DNA of 64,000 nt from Porticoccus hydrocarbonoclasticus MCTG13d (GTDB taxonomy: Bacteria > Pseudomonadota > Gammaproteobacteria > Pseudomonadales > Porticoccaceae). Below are positions 27,211 to 37,045 of the stretch, in pieces. Under the pieces are notes generated by a model that was not told the DNA's origin, did not search any database, and saw nothing but the letters and a program-made list of their open reading frames with translations. The translations under genes and the position numbers were made by a program. The stretch covers positions 2,294,001 through 2,358,000 of the forward strand of contig NZ_JQMM01000001.1 in the NCBI RefSeq assembly GCF_000744735.1, read 5' to 3'. Each line of letters starts with the position of its first letter. Position 1 is the first letter of the stretch.

Positions 27211-27924
27211 ATGAATTTATTGCTGCTGGAACCCGCAGATTTCATCTCCGATTCAAAGGTCACGCTCGGCGGGCGGCGCCTGCAGCATCTGCTGGAAGTG
27301 CAAAGGGTCAGCGAAGGAACCAGCCTCAGGGCCGGGCTGGTAAATGGCCGGATCGGAGAGGCAACGGTGCTCAGGCTCACCCCTCAGACGGCAGAGCTGG
27401 CAGTGGTATTGAGTCAACCCCCGCCGCCGGCACTGCCAGTCACACTCTTACTGGCCATGCCCCGACCAAAAATGCTCCGACGCATTCTGCAGACGGTCGC
27501 CACCATGGGCGTTAAACAGCTGTATCTGGTCAACAGTTGGCGGGTGGAGAAAAGCTACTGGCAGAGTCCCTGGCTGGCACCAGAAGCCATTCGCGAACAG
27601 CTGTTACTCGGCCTCGAACAGGGCTGTGATACACAGCTTCCCCAGGTGCTGATCAGACCCCGATTCAAGCCTTTAGTGGAAGATGAACTGTCGGCCATCA
27701 TGGCGGACAGTCTGGCTCTGGTCGCCCACCCAGGCAGTGGCACCCCTTGCCCGGTAGGCCCGCTTTCATCCCCGGTAACACTGGCGGTCGGGCCAGAGGG
27801 TGGATTTATCGACTACGAAATCGACAAACTCTGCGAAGCGGGATTTCAACCCGTCACCCTGGGCAGCCGTATTTTGCGGGTGGAAACGGCGATCCCGGCC
27901 ATTCTGGGTCGGTTGTTTCACTGA
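27211..27924 (+). CDS. rsmE: 16S rRNA (uracil-1498-N3)-methyltransferase
   Basis: A 237-residue SPOUT-class methyltransferase that methylates U1498 of 16S rRNA. It has an N-terminal PUA-like domain (about 1-70) and a C-terminal knotted SAM domain with AVGPEGGFIDYE near residue 190 and LGSRILRVETA near 218, both diagnostic of RsmE. The ATG at 27211 gives MNLLLLEPADF; an ATG 42 bp upstream has no family homology. No operon partner is evident. Confidence 0.95.
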   Translation: MNLLLLEPADFISDSKVTLGGRRLQHLLEVQRVSEGTSLRAGLVNGRIGEATVLRLTPQTAELAVVLSQPPPPALPVTLLLAMPRPKMLRRILQTVATMGVKQLYLVNSWRVEKSYWQSPWLAPEAIREQLLLGLEQGCDTQLPQVLIRPRFKPLVEDELSAIMADSLALVAHPGSGTPCPVGPLSSPVTLAVGPEGGFIDYEIDKLCEAGFQPVTLGSRILRVETAIPAILGRLFH

Positions 27925-28129
27925 TTGAATTATTGACAGCAACCCATTGTCTGGCACCCGCAACATCACAGTTTGAAAAAATCCGTTTTTGTCGTTATGG
28001 TTTCGGTGGAATATAAACCGGTTGGTCAAGATAAATTTGGCCCAGCGGCCAAAACGCTATCTGCGCCCAAAAATGTGTAGATAACAAATTCGACCAATAA
28101 GAATTAATAAAAACTGAGGTAGAAAACTG

Positions 28130-28765
28130 ATGAAACTGTATGACTGTGCTGTCGCGCCAAACCCAAGACGAGCCAGAATGTTTATCGCCGAAAAAGGCCT
28201 GGACATCCCCAAGGTGGAAATCGACATTCTCGGTGGCGAAAACCTGAAGGATTCTTTTCTTGCGATTAACCCTCGCGGTCTATTGCCTGTCCTGGAACTG
28301 GACGATGGCACCCGCTTCGATGAAGCCATGGCCATATGTCGCTATCTTGAAGAATTGCATCCAGATCCACCCCTACTGGGAACTACGCCGGTAGAGCGTG
28401 CGCAGATTGCATGCATGCAGCGCAAAATGGAATTTGAGGGAATGATCGCCACCTCCGAAGTGTTTCGCAACAAGCTAGAAAACGACAGTTTCGCCTACCG
28501 CAGCCTGCCCGGTGTGCCATCACCTGCCATACCCGGTCTGGTGGAACGCGGCACTCAGACCCTCAAGCGCTTTTTCATTTCGCTGGAAAAATACCTGGAG
28601 GGCGGTAACAAATTTATCATGGGAGACCGTTTCACAATGGTCGACATCACCGCCGTCTGTGCAGTGGACTTTGCCAAATGGGTAGATATCACTATCCCCG
28701 ACGGCAACCGTAACAGCCTGCGCTGGTACGATGAAGTATCTGCACGGCCAAGCGCCAGTGCCTGA
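28130..28765 (+). CDS. Glutathione S-transferase family protein
   Basis: A 211-residue GST: thioredoxin-like domain MKLYDCAVAPNPRRARMF with NPRGLLPVLEL (cis-Pro near residue 52) and DEAMAICRYLEELHP (glutathione gamma-glutamyl contact), then a helical domain with GDRFTMVDITA near 160. It differs clearly from the GST gene at 13.3 kb. A GAGG sequence lies before the ATG, and a terminator follows within 25 bp, so it is monocistronic. Substrate unknown. Confidence 0.9.
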   Translation: MKLYDCAVAPNPRRARMFIAEKGLDIPKVEIDILGGENLKDSFLAINPRGLLPVLELDDGTRFDEAMAICRYLEELHPDPPLLGTTPVERAQIACMQRKMEFEGMIATSEVFRNKLENDSFAYRSLPGVPSPAIPGLVERGTQTLKRFFISLEKYLEGGNKFIMGDRFTMVDITAVCAVDFAKWVDITIPDGNRNSLRWYDEVSARPSASA

Positions 28766-28785
28766 ATATTTATTGCCGGCAATTA

Positions 28786-28811
28786 CAAAGGCCCCGTTCG
28801 GGGCCTTTTTT
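28786..28811 (+). terminator. Rho-independent terminator after the second GST gene
   Basis: AAAGGCCCC-GTTC-GGGGCCTTT is a near-perfect stem with a 4-nt loop followed by further T residues, 20 bp after the stop codon. It also lies just past the 3' end of the convergent YihY gene. Confidence 0.88.
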
Positions 28812-28830
28812 AGTTAAATCCGAACGCCAG

Positions 28831-30177
28831 CTAATCCGGCTTCCCGTCATCCACCAGTTTACGCAACGTCAACCCCGCCAGTTTTTCACCAACCGATGAC
28901 TCCAACTGTGCCATGACTTCGTCGACCCCCCCCACTGATTGAATCTGATCGTTCATCATCGACTGCTCATCGTTGGGTCTACGCACAATCTGAAGAAATT
29001 CAGCCACCGTCATATTAGCCGGATCAGATTGCAGCACATAGGTGCTGGGCTCGTCATTGGTTTCAACCACCAGCTCCCGATCCATTAACATCTGCACAGT
29101 CTCCGTCACACGCTCGGCAGGTATTGCCAGTAACTGGCACAGCTCCTCGATCGAGAGTGGTTTTTTGTGGCGAACAAAACGGTGGGCTATCCAGTATATG
29201 GTCAGCAGCGCCGTTTGCTCGCGCAGCCTTCCGCTCAGTGGTACACGTTGATTACTGAGCCTGATCTGCTCCGGATACTGAACGTAATAGGCCACCTGGG
29301 AACCGAGCAGAAGAATAAACCAGCTCAGGTAAAGCCAGATCATGAACAGCACCAGAATGGCAAAGCCGGAATAAATGGCCGCGTACTTGGTCGAGGATGA
29401 AGCGAATTCGGCAAACACCAGGCCCGTGCTCTGCCAGAGGGCACCGCCCACCACCGCACCCACCAGCGCCGCCGTAAACTTCACCCGGGTATTCGGCATA
29501 AACATATAAACAAAGGTGAAGGCCATGATGATCAGCAGGAAGGGGATCAACTTGGTCACCACCAGCATGATACTGCCAAATGGTTCAATGCTGACCAGTG
29601 CCTGAACCACATCGCTATTCATCAGAGAAGCAGTCATCCCGATGGCAGAAAACATCAGCACCGGCCCCACCATAATGACACTCAGGTAGTCGCTGAAGCG
29701 ACGCGAAAATGGGCGGGTGGACTTGGCATGCCAGACATAATTGAACGAACTTTCAACCTTCTGGATCAGGGAAACCACGGTATATAGCAGTAACGCCAAC
29801 CCCACAGAGCCCAGCACGCCCACCTTCATGTTCTCGACGAACCCGAGCAGGTTCACCACGATTTCGTTGCCCTTCTCCCCCAAGGGCTGCACCAGATTCA
29901 ACAACAATGGTTCAATCTGGTTATGCACGCCAAAGGCCTTCAGCACGGAAAAACTGACCGCTAATAGTGGCACCATCGACAACAGAGTGGTGTACACAAG
30001 ACTCATGGCGCGCAAATTGAGTTGCCCATTGGCAAACTCGCGCATCAGAACAAAAAGAAACCTGACAAATTTATAACCATAGCGCTGGGGTAGCGCCATC
30101 GATTCAATATCGGCACGCCATAACCGGTTTTCCAAAAAACTCTTTATCTGGTCGTAATAACCTAGCGGGCTTTGCAT
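28831..30177 (-). CDS. YihY/BrkB family inner-membrane protein with C-terminal helical domain
   Basis: A 448-residue protein. Residues 35-300 carry about six membrane helices in the YihY (formerly 'ribonuclease BN') pattern, with MSLVYTTLLSMVPLLAVSFS and FAILVLFMIWLYLSWFILLLG as landmarks. The last 130 residues are soluble; LSIEELCQLLAIPAERVTE looks like a winged-helix segment, an extension seen in some family members. Molecular function is unknown, and the old RNase BN label is an error for the family. The ATG at 30177 is chosen; an upstream in-frame start would add 12 residues. Confidence 0.88.
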   Translation of the reverse strand: MQSPLGYYDQIKSFLENRLWRADIESMALPQRYGYKFVRFLFVLMREFANGQLNLRAMSLVYTTLLSMVPLLAVSFSVLKAFGVHNQIEPLLLNLVQPLGEKGNEIVVNLLGFVENMKVGVLGSVGLALLLYTVVSLIQKVESSFNYVWHAKSTRPFSRRFSDYLSVIMVGPVLMFSAIGMTASLMNSDVVQALVSIEPFGSIMLVVTKLIPFLLIIMAFTFVYMFMPNTRVKFTAALVGAVVGGALWQSTGLVFAEFASSSTKYAAIYSGFAILVLFMIWLYLSWFILLLGSQVAYYVQYPEQIRLSNQRVPLSGRLREQTALLTIYWIAHRFVRHKKPLSIEELCQLLAIPAERVTETVQMLMDRELVVETNDEPSTYVLQSDPANMTVAEFLQIVRRPNDEQSMMNDQIQSVGGVDEVMAQLESSVGEKLAGLTLRKLVDDGKPD

Positions 30178-30514
30178 TGTTGAGTGCCTGTTCGCTATTG
30201 CATGAATGCACACAGGGTATGACGGACAACAGAGAGCGACAAGTCAAAATTCAGGAAAGACATTTATTCCTCATCATGTAGAAATTAAAAAAGTGCGGGT
30301 AAATAAAAACCCATCACAGGGCCAAATTCCAAGTAAAGACCGCAGTAATCCCGTGGAGAGATTGGCTCACCGCTGCGCGGTTCCGGGTTTTTCCGCGCCG
30401 TTGCGAGCACCGGCGCCCAAAACGGCGTTGCCGTTTTGTCGAACAGGGGGTCTCATTCAGATCTCCCGTCACGGACAAATAAAAAACCCGGCACAAGGCC
30501 GGGTTTTTTATTTG
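30178..30514. other. Intergenic region between YihY gene and tRNA-Ser
   Basis: No gene is visible in 337 bp. It holds the YihY promoter region, a GC-rich stretch around 30365-30415, an 8-bp hairpin AAAACGGC-GTT-GCCGTTTT (30419-30437), and the tRNA-Ser terminator at its right end. Confidence 0.6.
30480..30513 (-). terminator. Rho-independent terminator of tRNA-Ser
   Basis: On the minus strand AAAAAACCCGGC and GCCGGGTTTTTT type arms form a long stem with a small loop and a T-run, 2 bp past the CCA end of tRNA-Ser. Confidence 0.85.
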
Positions 30515-30605
30515 TGGCGGTGAGAGAGGGATTCGAACCCTCGATACGCTATTAACGTATACACGCTTTCCAGGCGTGCTCCTTCAACCACTCGGACACC
30601 TCACC
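30515..30605 (-). tRNA. tRNA-Ser (anticodon GGA)
   Basis: A 91-nt class II tRNA on the minus strand. Acceptor GGTGAGG pairs with TCTCACC (one G-T), the discriminator is G and CCA is encoded. The anticodon loop CTGGAAA in a CACGC/GCGTG stem gives GGA. A long variable arm (about 18 nt) confirms the serine class. Confidence 0.96.
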
Positions 30606-30861
30606 AAATTTTGTCATCTAAGCTTTAACAAGCCTAACTTAACTCCGAGACCGCACGCCTAAGTGCTCGTTGTCACCCTAGAGGGTGCCCTCTCTGCTAA
30701 AGCTCCGAGTCAGCTACTTGGACCCCAGTAATTTTTTTATTTCAGCTTGAAAAATTTCCGCTTACCAGCCCAAAGTTCAGGGTATCTGCCCGTCTGTGGA
30801 TCAGTTGGCGCAGGATTTTGAGGAGCGGAACTGTACACAAGCAACCCGGAAAAAGCAATTG

Positions 30862-31419
30862 TCAGGGCCAGCTCTGGAAGTAATCATCAATAGCTGTTTC
30901 AGGGGCCTCGGGCGGCGCAATCTGGACAGTTCCTAGATACAGGAAGCCGATGATACTTTCGGCATCGCTGAGCCCCAGCCCTGCCATAACGCTGGGGTCA
31001 TAGGCGTAGTCGCCAGTTCGCCAGACCGCACCGACACCCTGCGCATAAGCGGCAGTAATCATATTTTGAGCAGCCGCACCGGCGGATAGCCACTGCTCAA
31101 TTTCCGGGACCTTGGGATTTTCTTTCGGGCTTGCTATCACGACCATGACCATCGGCGCGCGCAGGGGGCGCTCGGCAATACGCTGCCGCGCTTTGTCACT
31201 GAGTTCGGCACCCCGCTGTTCCTCTGAACGAACAAACAGTTCCCCGAGCGCCTGGCGCCCTTCGCCCTCAACGATAAGAAAACGCCAGGGGCGCATTCTT
31301 GCATGATCGGCAGCACGAAACGCCGCTCGCTGAATATTCGCCAGAATGTCACCTTTCGGCGCGGGCTCGGACAATCTGGGTACTGATACGCGCTGGTGAA
31401 GGGCCTGCAATGCATCCAT
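30862..31419 (-). CDS. Nitroreductase family protein (YdjA-like)
   Basis: A 185-residue FMN-dependent nitroreductase-fold protein, short like E. coli YdjA. FMN contacts include the N-terminal RVSVPRLSEPAP, HARMRPWRFLIV near residue 40 and GVGAVWRTGDY near 128. It should reduce nitro or quinone compounds with NAD(P)H as a homodimer; substrate unknown. An AAGGA lies 7 nt before the ATG. Divergent from the adenylate cyclase gene, with about 108 bp for both promoters. Confidence 0.88.
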   Translation of the reverse strand: MDALQALHQRVSVPRLSEPAPKGDILANIQRAAFRAADHARMRPWRFLIVEGEGRQALGELFVRSEEQRGAELSDKARQRIAERPLRAPMVMVVIASPKENPKVPEIEQWLSAGAAAQNMITAAYAQGVGAVWRTGDYAYDPSVMAGLGLSDAESIIGFLYLGTVQIAPPEAPETAIDDYFQSWP

Positions 31420-31527
31420 TTTTTTTCCTTACTGCTGTGTCCACTTTGCTGGGTCATGGACATTTTCGATCAGACATCGTGTAATGACGCGCACTGACTC
31501 ACTGTACCGGGAACATTATCTTACAGG

Positions 31528-32904
31528 ATGACGCCAAACAGTCTTAAAGAGACAAACCGCATTTTACATTACCAGAGCCTGTTCCGCCTTCTGGTAGGTT
31601 TTGCCGGTATTTTATCGCTACTCACGTTCCATCGTGGACTGGAGCATGAGCTGATTGTCACGTTGCCTCTGCTGGTGACCATTGGCTATATTCTGTCTTC
31701 CCATTTTGTATTGCAGCGCGTCTCTCCCTCATCACGGTCCGGCGTCGGGACGGTTTTATCCTTTATTGATGCGCTGCTGCTCGGTGGCCTGATCTGCCTG
31801 ATCGACCTGAGCCTTTTGCCCGCTCTGCTGCTGATTATTACGCTGCAGTTCAACGGAATCATTGGTGGCGGTTTCAGGAAATTACGCAATGATAACCTGG
31901 CGCTGTTGCTCGGCATTGCAATAACCGCACTCCTGAAATTTCCCCAGTGGACACTTTCGGTAGACATCCTGACCAGTCTGCCACCACTGTTGGCGCTGGG
32001 GATATATATCTGTATTTACGGCGCCAGTAGTTCCAGAGAAATCGCAACCTTGGGAGAGAAACAGAAAGAGCTGGAAAAAACACAGGTTCAACTGAAACTG
32101 AGGAATTACCGCCTGTCAAAATACCTCTCCCCAACCCTGCTGAAGGCCATCCAGTCGGGCAAAGATGTCAAGCTGGAAACCCACCGAAAAAAACTGACCG
32201 TATTTTTTTCAGACATCAAGGGTTTCAGCGAACTGGCCGAAGAACTTGAAGGCGATGTGCTGACCAGCCTGCTGAACAACTACCTGTCCGAAATGTCACA
32301 AATTGCCCTGCAGCACGGCGGCACTATCGACAAGTTTATCGGCGACGCCATTATGGTTTTCTTTGGCGACCCCACCAGTAATGGCGTGAAGGCCGACTGT
32401 ACGGCCGCAGTATCAATGGCCATTGCCATGAAAAAACACATGAAGGAATTGCAACGTCGCTGGGCCAGTCAGGGCATAGAAACACCCATGGAAATACGTA
32501 TGGGCCTGAATACCGGCTACTGCGCCGTGGGCAACTTTGGCACGGAGAACCGGCTGGACTACACCCTGCTCGGCACCGAGGTGAATCTGGCCAGCCGACT
32601 GGAGTCCGCCGCAGAACCCGGCGAGATCCTGATTTCACACGAGACCTACTCACTGGTGAAAGACCAGATCATGTGCCGCGACAAGGGCGATATTCAGGTC
32701 AAGGGCTATCAACAGGCGGTACGAATTTATTCTGTGGTGGACTTCCGCAAAAATATGGGAAGTGACCAGAGCTACTTCGAGCACATGACAGACGGCTTTT
32801 CTTTCTATATGGATATGGACAGAATCCGCCACTACGACCGGGATCGAATCATGAAGTCCCTGATCGAAGCCGCCGCCCAACTGAAAAACAAGAAAAACCA
32901 CTGA
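31528..32904 (+). CDS. Membrane class III adenylate cyclase (CyaB-like)
   Basis: A 458-residue protein with an N-terminal six-helix membrane domain (residues 15-170), most like the MASE2 module of Pseudomonas CyaB, a short coiled coil (about 175-195), and a class III catalytic domain (about 220-400). Metal-binding aspartates are in FFSDIKGFSELAE and FIGDAIMVFFGD; IDKF supplies the adenine-selecting Lys, and NLASRLES the transition-state Asn/Arg. It makes cAMP from ATP, presumably in response to a membrane signal. Monocistronic; converges on queF with a 16-bp gap. The MASE2 assignment is inference from length, topology and order. Confidence 0.9.
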   Translation: MTPNSLKETNRILHYQSLFRLLVGFAGILSLLTFHRGLEHELIVTLPLLVTIGYILSSHFVLQRVSPSSRSGVGTVLSFIDALLLGGLICLIDLSLLPALLLIITLQFNGIIGGGFRKLRNDNLALLLGIAITALLKFPQWTLSVDILTSLPPLLALGIYICIYGASSSREIATLGEKQKELEKTQVQLKLRNYRLSKYLSPTLLKAIQSGKDVKLETHRKKLTVFFSDIKGFSELAEELEGDVLTSLLNNYLSEMSQIALQHGGTIDKFIGDAIMVFFGDPTSNGVKADCTAAVSMAIAMKKHMKELQRRWASQGIETPMEIRMGLNTGYCAVGNFGTENRLDYTLLGTEVNLASRLESAAEPGEILISHETYSLVKDQIMCRDKGDIQVKGYQQAVRIYSVVDFRKNMGSDQSYFEHMTDGFSFYMDMDRIRHYDRDRIMKSLIEAAAQLKNKKNH

Positions 32905-32920
32905 TACCTGGCACCCATCC

Positions 32921-33742
32921 TTACTGCCTCGACAGGCGCAGCCTGGGCGGATCGGATTGCACGCTGCTGCGATAGGGATTGATCTCCAGCCCACCGCGAC
33001 GGGTGTAGCGGGCGTAGACCTCCAGTGTATCCGGCTGACACAACTCCCTGATTTCGGTAAAAATGCGTTCCACACACTGCTCGTGAAAATCCTGATGATT
33101 GCGAAAAGAAACCAGATAGCGCAACAACCCTTCGCGGTCGATTGCAGGACCACTGTAACGAATCAGAATACTGGCCCAATCGGGCTGCCCGGTGACCGGG
33201 CAATTGGTTTTCAACAAATGGCTGTAGAGCGACTCGCTGACGATTGTGTGCCCATCTGCCAGACCGAGCAGCGAAGGATCGGGGGCATAGGTATCCACCT
33301 CCACCGGCAGGTCATCCAGGCAAATACCGGGCAGCGAGCCGAGTCCCATGTGACGATAACTGTCGCCGGGGTGGATCCCCACCAGTATCGGCCCCACCAC
33401 ACAGGCACTGACGTCGCGCTCAATGATCCGGGTCACCTCTTCCACGGAGCGATAGCGTTCCTGATTCAGCGAGTTGAGATAGAGTTTCAGGGATTTTGAT
33501 TCAACCAGATTGACCGTGCTGCCCGGTATCGATAGCTCTGCCACCGCCACCACGGGTTTGCCCCGCATATCCAGCCAGGAGACCTCATAGGCGGTCCAGA
33601 GATCCACGCCAAAAAAAGGCTCGGCGCCCAGAATACCCAGTGTCTGCCTACCCTCTTTCCGGGGAATCGAGTGCAATAACTGCGGACTGTAGCTGGCGGG
33701 ATAGTCAGTGTCGGCCCCCAGCAATAATTTTTTCTCAGTCAC
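32921..33742 (-). CDS. queF: NADPH-dependent 7-cyano-7-deazaguanine reductase
   Basis: A 273-residue unimodular two-half QueF that reduces preQ0 to preQ1 for queuosine (tRNA position 34). The nucleophile cysteine is in TNCPVTGQPDW near residue 186, the QueF motif is ESKSLKLYLNS near 92, and FHEQCVERIF and YARYTRRGGLEINP close the protein as in E. coli. The GTG at 33742, with GAGGTG just before it, gives VTEKKLLLGADTDYP; the frame's longer extension overlaps yadH and is not homologous. Last gene of a yadG-yadH-queF operon, 8 bp after yadH. Confidence 0.95.
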   Translation of the reverse strand: MTEKKLLLGADTDYPASYSPQLLHSIPRKEGRQTLGILGAEPFFGVDLWTAYEVSWLDMRGKPVVAVAELSIPGSTVNLVESKSLKLYLNSLNQERYRSVEEVTRIIERDVSACVVGPILVGIHPGDSYRHMGLGSLPGICLDDLPVEVDTYAPDPSLLGLADGHTIVSESLYSHLLKTNCPVTGQPDWASILIRYSGPAIDREGLLRYLVSFRNHQDFHEQCVERIFTEIRELCQPDTLEVYARYTRRGGLEINPYRSSVQSDPPRLRLSRQ

Positions 33743-33750
33743 GGCACACC

Positions 33751-34524
33751 TCAACTGCGCAATCGTTTGCCCCGCTCCAGCAGGAACAGCGAGAAGAAAA
33801 ACAGCAGGGCGCAGAAACCCGTCACCATGACAAAGGCCCATGCCACATTAATATCCGAGACGCCCAACAGACCGTACCGGAAGGTGTTGACCATATAGAG
33901 CACCGGATTGGCCAGCGACACCGCCTGCCAGAAAGGCGGCAACATGCTGATGGAGTAAAACACACCGCCCAGGTAGGTGAGCGGCGTCAACACAAAGGTC
34001 GGAATAATGGAAATATCATCAAAGCTGTTGGCAAAAACCGCGTTGATAAACCCCGCCAGCGCGAACAGGACTGCGGTTAAAAACACAATGGCGACCGTTA
34101 CACCCAGATGACTGACCTGCAGATCGGTAAAAAACAGGGACAGCAGCGTCACAATCACCCCCACAGCCAGACCGCGGGCCACACCACCGATGACATAACC
34201 CAGCAGAATAATGTAGTTGGGAACCGGCGACACCAGTAATTCTTCAATACTGCGCTGGAACTTGGTGCCAAAAAAAGAAGACACCACATTGCCATAGGCA
34301 TTGGTGATCACCGACATCATGATCAGCCCCGGCACCACAAACTCGATATAGGTGAAACCGGACATCTCACCGATACGCGGCCCTATCAATTTGCCAAAGA
34401 TTACAAAATACAGGGCAATCGTAATCGCAGGCGGCAGCAGGGTCTGCTGCCAGATGCGCATAAAACGGCGGACTTCCTTCACCAGGATGGTGGTAAACGC
34501 CACCCATTGCTGACCGGCATTCAT
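33751..34524 (-). CDS. yadH: ABC-2 type transporter permease (YadH-like)
   Basis: A 257-residue inner-membrane permease with six predicted helices. The family segment NPVLYMVNTFRYGLLGVSD near residue 210 and SSFFGTKFQRSIEELLVSPV near 85 match the YadH/NodJ-type group. It overlaps the ATPase gene by 4 bp (ATGA) and pairs with it. Role probably export of a lipid or drug; substrate unknown. queF follows directly. Confidence 0.92.
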   Translation of the reverse strand: MNAGQQWVAFTTILVKEVRRFMRIWQQTLLPPAITIALYFVIFGKLIGPRIGEMSGFTYIEFVVPGLIMMSVITNAYGNVVSSFFGTKFQRSIEELLVSPVPNYIILLGYVIGGVARGLAVGVIVTLLSLFFTDLQVSHLGVTVAIVFLTAVLFALAGFINAVFANSFDDISIIPTFVLTPLTYLGGVFYSISMLPPFWQAVSLANPVLYMVNTFRYGLLGVSDINVAWAFVMVTGFCALLFFFSLFLLERGKRLRS

Positions 34525-35462
34525 AACTGTGCCTCCGCCGTTTCATTCCTGTGCGGCTCCACCAGGGAAACAAACAGCTCCTCCAGCCGGTTGGCCTTGT
34601 TGCGCATGCTGGTCACATGAATATCCCGCTCGCTGAGACTGGCAAACAATTTATTCAGCGATTTCCCCTTCACCACTTCAACCTCGAAACTGTGCTCATC
34701 AATCAGTTGCCCCGGATAACCCTCAATGGTCGGCATCCCTGTCAGGGCCTCGCGGGTATCCAGCACAAACACCTCCTTGTTGAGCTGCCGCAACAACTGC
34801 TTTATGGAGGTATTGTGGATGATTTTACCCTGATCAATGATCGCCACATTGCGGCAGAGACTCTCTGCCTCCTCCAGGTAATGCGTGGTCAATATGATCG
34901 TGGTGCCGCTGGCATTAATCGCCTTGAGAAACTGCCACATGGAGCGGCGCAACTCGATATCCACACCGGCCGTGGGCTCGTCCAGCACCAACAGCCGCGG
35001 CTCGTGAACCAGCGCCCTGGCAATCATCAGTCGTCGCTTCATGCCACCAGAGAGCATCCGGGAGCGCTGATGGCGTTTTTCCCAGAGCCCCAGCTGCCTC
35101 AGATATTTCTCGGTGCGCTCCCCCGCAAGCTTTGGTGGCAACCCGAAATAGCCCGCCTGGGTTTTGACAATATCAATGACCTTTTCAAACTGATTGAAGT
35201 TGAATTCCTGTGGAACCACGCCGATATACTGCTTGGCCAGGGAGAAGTTCCTGTCGATATCCGTCCCGAAAATAGCTATCTCACCTGCCGTTTTTCTCAC
35301 CAGAGAACAGATGATGCCGATGGTGGTGGACTTACCGGCACCGTTAGGCCCGAGTAGCGCAAAAAAATCGCCGGGTTGAACGTCAAGGTCGATGCCCTTG
35401 AGCGCCTCAAAGCCATTGTCATACTGTTTGTGCAAATTGTGGATCGATAATGCAGCAGTCAT
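34521..35462 (-). CDS. yadG: ABC transporter ATP-binding protein (YadG-like)
   Basis: A 313-residue ATPase partner of the adjacent permease. Walker A is GPNGAGKST near residue 40, signature LSGGMKRRLMIARAL near 140, Walker B RLLVLDEPTAGVD, H-loop TTHYLEEAE. A 90-residue C-terminal extension (NKEVFVLDTREAL onward) is usual for YadG. The ATG at 35462 has GGGA 6 nt upstream. First gene of the leftward yadG-yadH-queF operon. Confidence 0.94.
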   Translation of the reverse strand: MTAALSIHNLHKQYDNGFEALKGIDLDVQPGDFFALLGPNGAGKSTTIGIICSLVRKTAGEIAIFGTDIDRNFSLAKQYIGVVPQEFNFNQFEKVIDIVKTQAGYFGLPPKLAGERTEKYLRQLGLWEKRHQRSRMLSGGMKRRLMIARALVHEPRLLVLDEPTAGVDIELRRSMWQFLKAINASGTTIILTTHYLEEAESLCRNVAIIDQGKIIHNTSIKQLLRQLNKEVFVLDTREALTGMPTIEGYPGQLIDEHSFEVEVVKGKSLNKLFASLSERDIHVTSMRNKANRLEELFVSLVEPHRNETAEAQL

Positions 35463-35899
35463 AGCGTCCCAATAGTTACAAAAATAAAAACGGTTACAGA
35501 ATAAAAGTGCCCGGGCGTCAACCAAAGAACATGGCCGGCTCAGCGGGGGGTGATAGTCTAAATGACTTTGCCAGACGTTTGTCGGTTAACACTAAAAAAC
35601 CCGGCGCATTGGGCTGACATCAGGGGTCGGCGATACTGCAACTCGAACACAGCGACGAGCGAGCTCACTATCGTCAGGGCAAGGATTGACCCACCAACCA
35701 CTCTGGGCCTATTCTGCAGTGGTCATACTTATAAAAACAGCCCGCAATAATTGTCCATGTATTAAATTGGTATTGCAGACTTGAGATAAGGAACTGCCAC
35801 GCTGACAGGAAGGACGGCCATGTTGCCCGACTTGACTGCACCATCGAATAAACGGGAAATACCGAGAGTCGGAACCAATCCAATTTCCGGGGTTGCCCC
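35463..35899. other. Intergenic region upstream of the signalling operon
   Basis: The 437 bp separate the divergent yadG and histidine kinase genes and must hold both promoters. I find no convincing consensus promoter pair, RNA gene or protein; small frames here have no family features. The length allows complex regulation of the kinase operon. Confidence 0.6.
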
Positions 35900-37045
35900 A
35901 TGAGCACCAACAGGCCCGACGACGAACAGGGTCAAAATACCGTTCTCCCGCCTTCCTTCGATCCGGGAAAAAAATGGTCACTGCGTTGCCGCGCACTGCT
36001 GATCACCGCTGTCTATGCGATTGTGGCCAGCTTGTGGATCTATGCCTCTGACCACGCACTGATGGCATTGGCTGCCGATACCGAAACATTCAGTCGCTGG
36101 AGCGTGTACAAAGGGATCGGATTTGTCCTGGTCACCTCCCTGTTATTACTGATACTGATCTGGTGGGCTTTCGGTGCTCTGGAGAAAGCCTATGCCGACC
36201 TCAAGGCATTGAATCAGAGCCTGGAAAAAAGGGTCAGGGCTCGCACCAATGAACTGGAATTGGTCGCCAACCGTGCTGAAACTGCCGATCAATTAAAGTC
36301 ATCATTTCTGGCCACCATGTCCCACGAGTTGCGGACTCCACTCAACTCAATCATCGGTTTTACCGGCATTATCCTGCAGGGAATGGCTGGGCCCATTACC
36401 CGGGAACAGAAAAAACAACTGGGCATGGTCCGCAGCAGTGCCCGCCACTTGCTGGACCTGATCAACGACGTGTTGGATATCTCCAAAATCGAAGCCGGGC
36501 AGTTACAGGTCCGCCGGGAGTCTTTTGTCCTGACCGACGCAATCGATCAGGTGATCGGGAGTGTCAAACCATTGGCAGAGAGGAAAGGCCTGTCTCTTCA
36601 CAGGGATATCGCAGAGGGTTTATCCACCATGTGCAGTGATCGTCGACGGGTTGAACAGATTTTGCTGAATCTGCTGAACAACGCCATTAAGTTCACGGAC
36701 CAGGGCAGTGTCGCGTTGCATGTGGAGTTGGAACCGGCATGGATTCCTACCACTGCGGTCGACAGTGCAAACAACAGAATATCACTTCGTGGCAAGCAGC
36801 CGGTACCTGCTGTTCGATTCCGGGTCACCGATACCGGCATTGGTATCCGACCGGAAGATATAGAGCAGTTATTCAAACCCTTCAACCAGGTCGACAGTGG
36901 CCTCACCCGTCAACACGACGGCACCGGGTTGGGATTGGCGATCTGCGGCCGCCTGACCAACCTACTCGGCGGCGCAATCAAGGTCGACAGTCAATGGTCA
37001 CAGGGCAGTGAATTTACCGTGATATTGCCACTGGAGCTATCATGA
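35900..37045 (+). CDS. Membrane sensor histidine kinase
   Basis: A 381-residue kinase with two N-terminal helices (about residues 32-55 and 70-95) bounding a short periplasmic loop, a coiled coil (about 95-130), then HisKA and HATPase_c domains. The H-box is FLATMSHELRTPLNSI (phospho-acceptor His near residue 145), N-box LLNNAIKF, G1 VTDTGIG, G2 GTGLGL. No periplasmic sensor of any size, so it may sense within the membrane or through partners. It starts a rightward operon; its stop overlaps the next gene's ATG (ATGA). Confidence 0.93.
   Translation: MSTNRPDDEQGQNTVLPPSFDPGKKWSLRCRALLITAVYAIVASLWIYASDHALMALAADTETFSRWSVYKGIGFVLVTSLLLLILIWWAFGALEKAYADLKALNQSLEKRVRARTNELELVANRAETADQLKSSFLATMSHELRTPLNSIIGFTGIILQGMAGPITREQKKQLGMVRSSARHLLDLINDVLDISKIEAGQLQVRRESFVLTDAIDQVIGSVKPLAERKGLSLHRDIAEGLSTMCSDRRRVEQILLNLLNNAIKFTDQGSVALHVELEPAWIPTTAVDSANNRISLRGKQPVPAVRFRVTDTGIGIRPEDIEQLFKPFNQVDSGLTRQHDGTGLGLAICGRLTNLLGGAIKVDSQWSQGSEFTVILPLELS

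Noticed and set aside
35674-35996. Small minus-strand frames in the gap before the histidine kinase
   Set aside because: No ribosome site or family motif; they overlap the kinase start and the presumed promoter.
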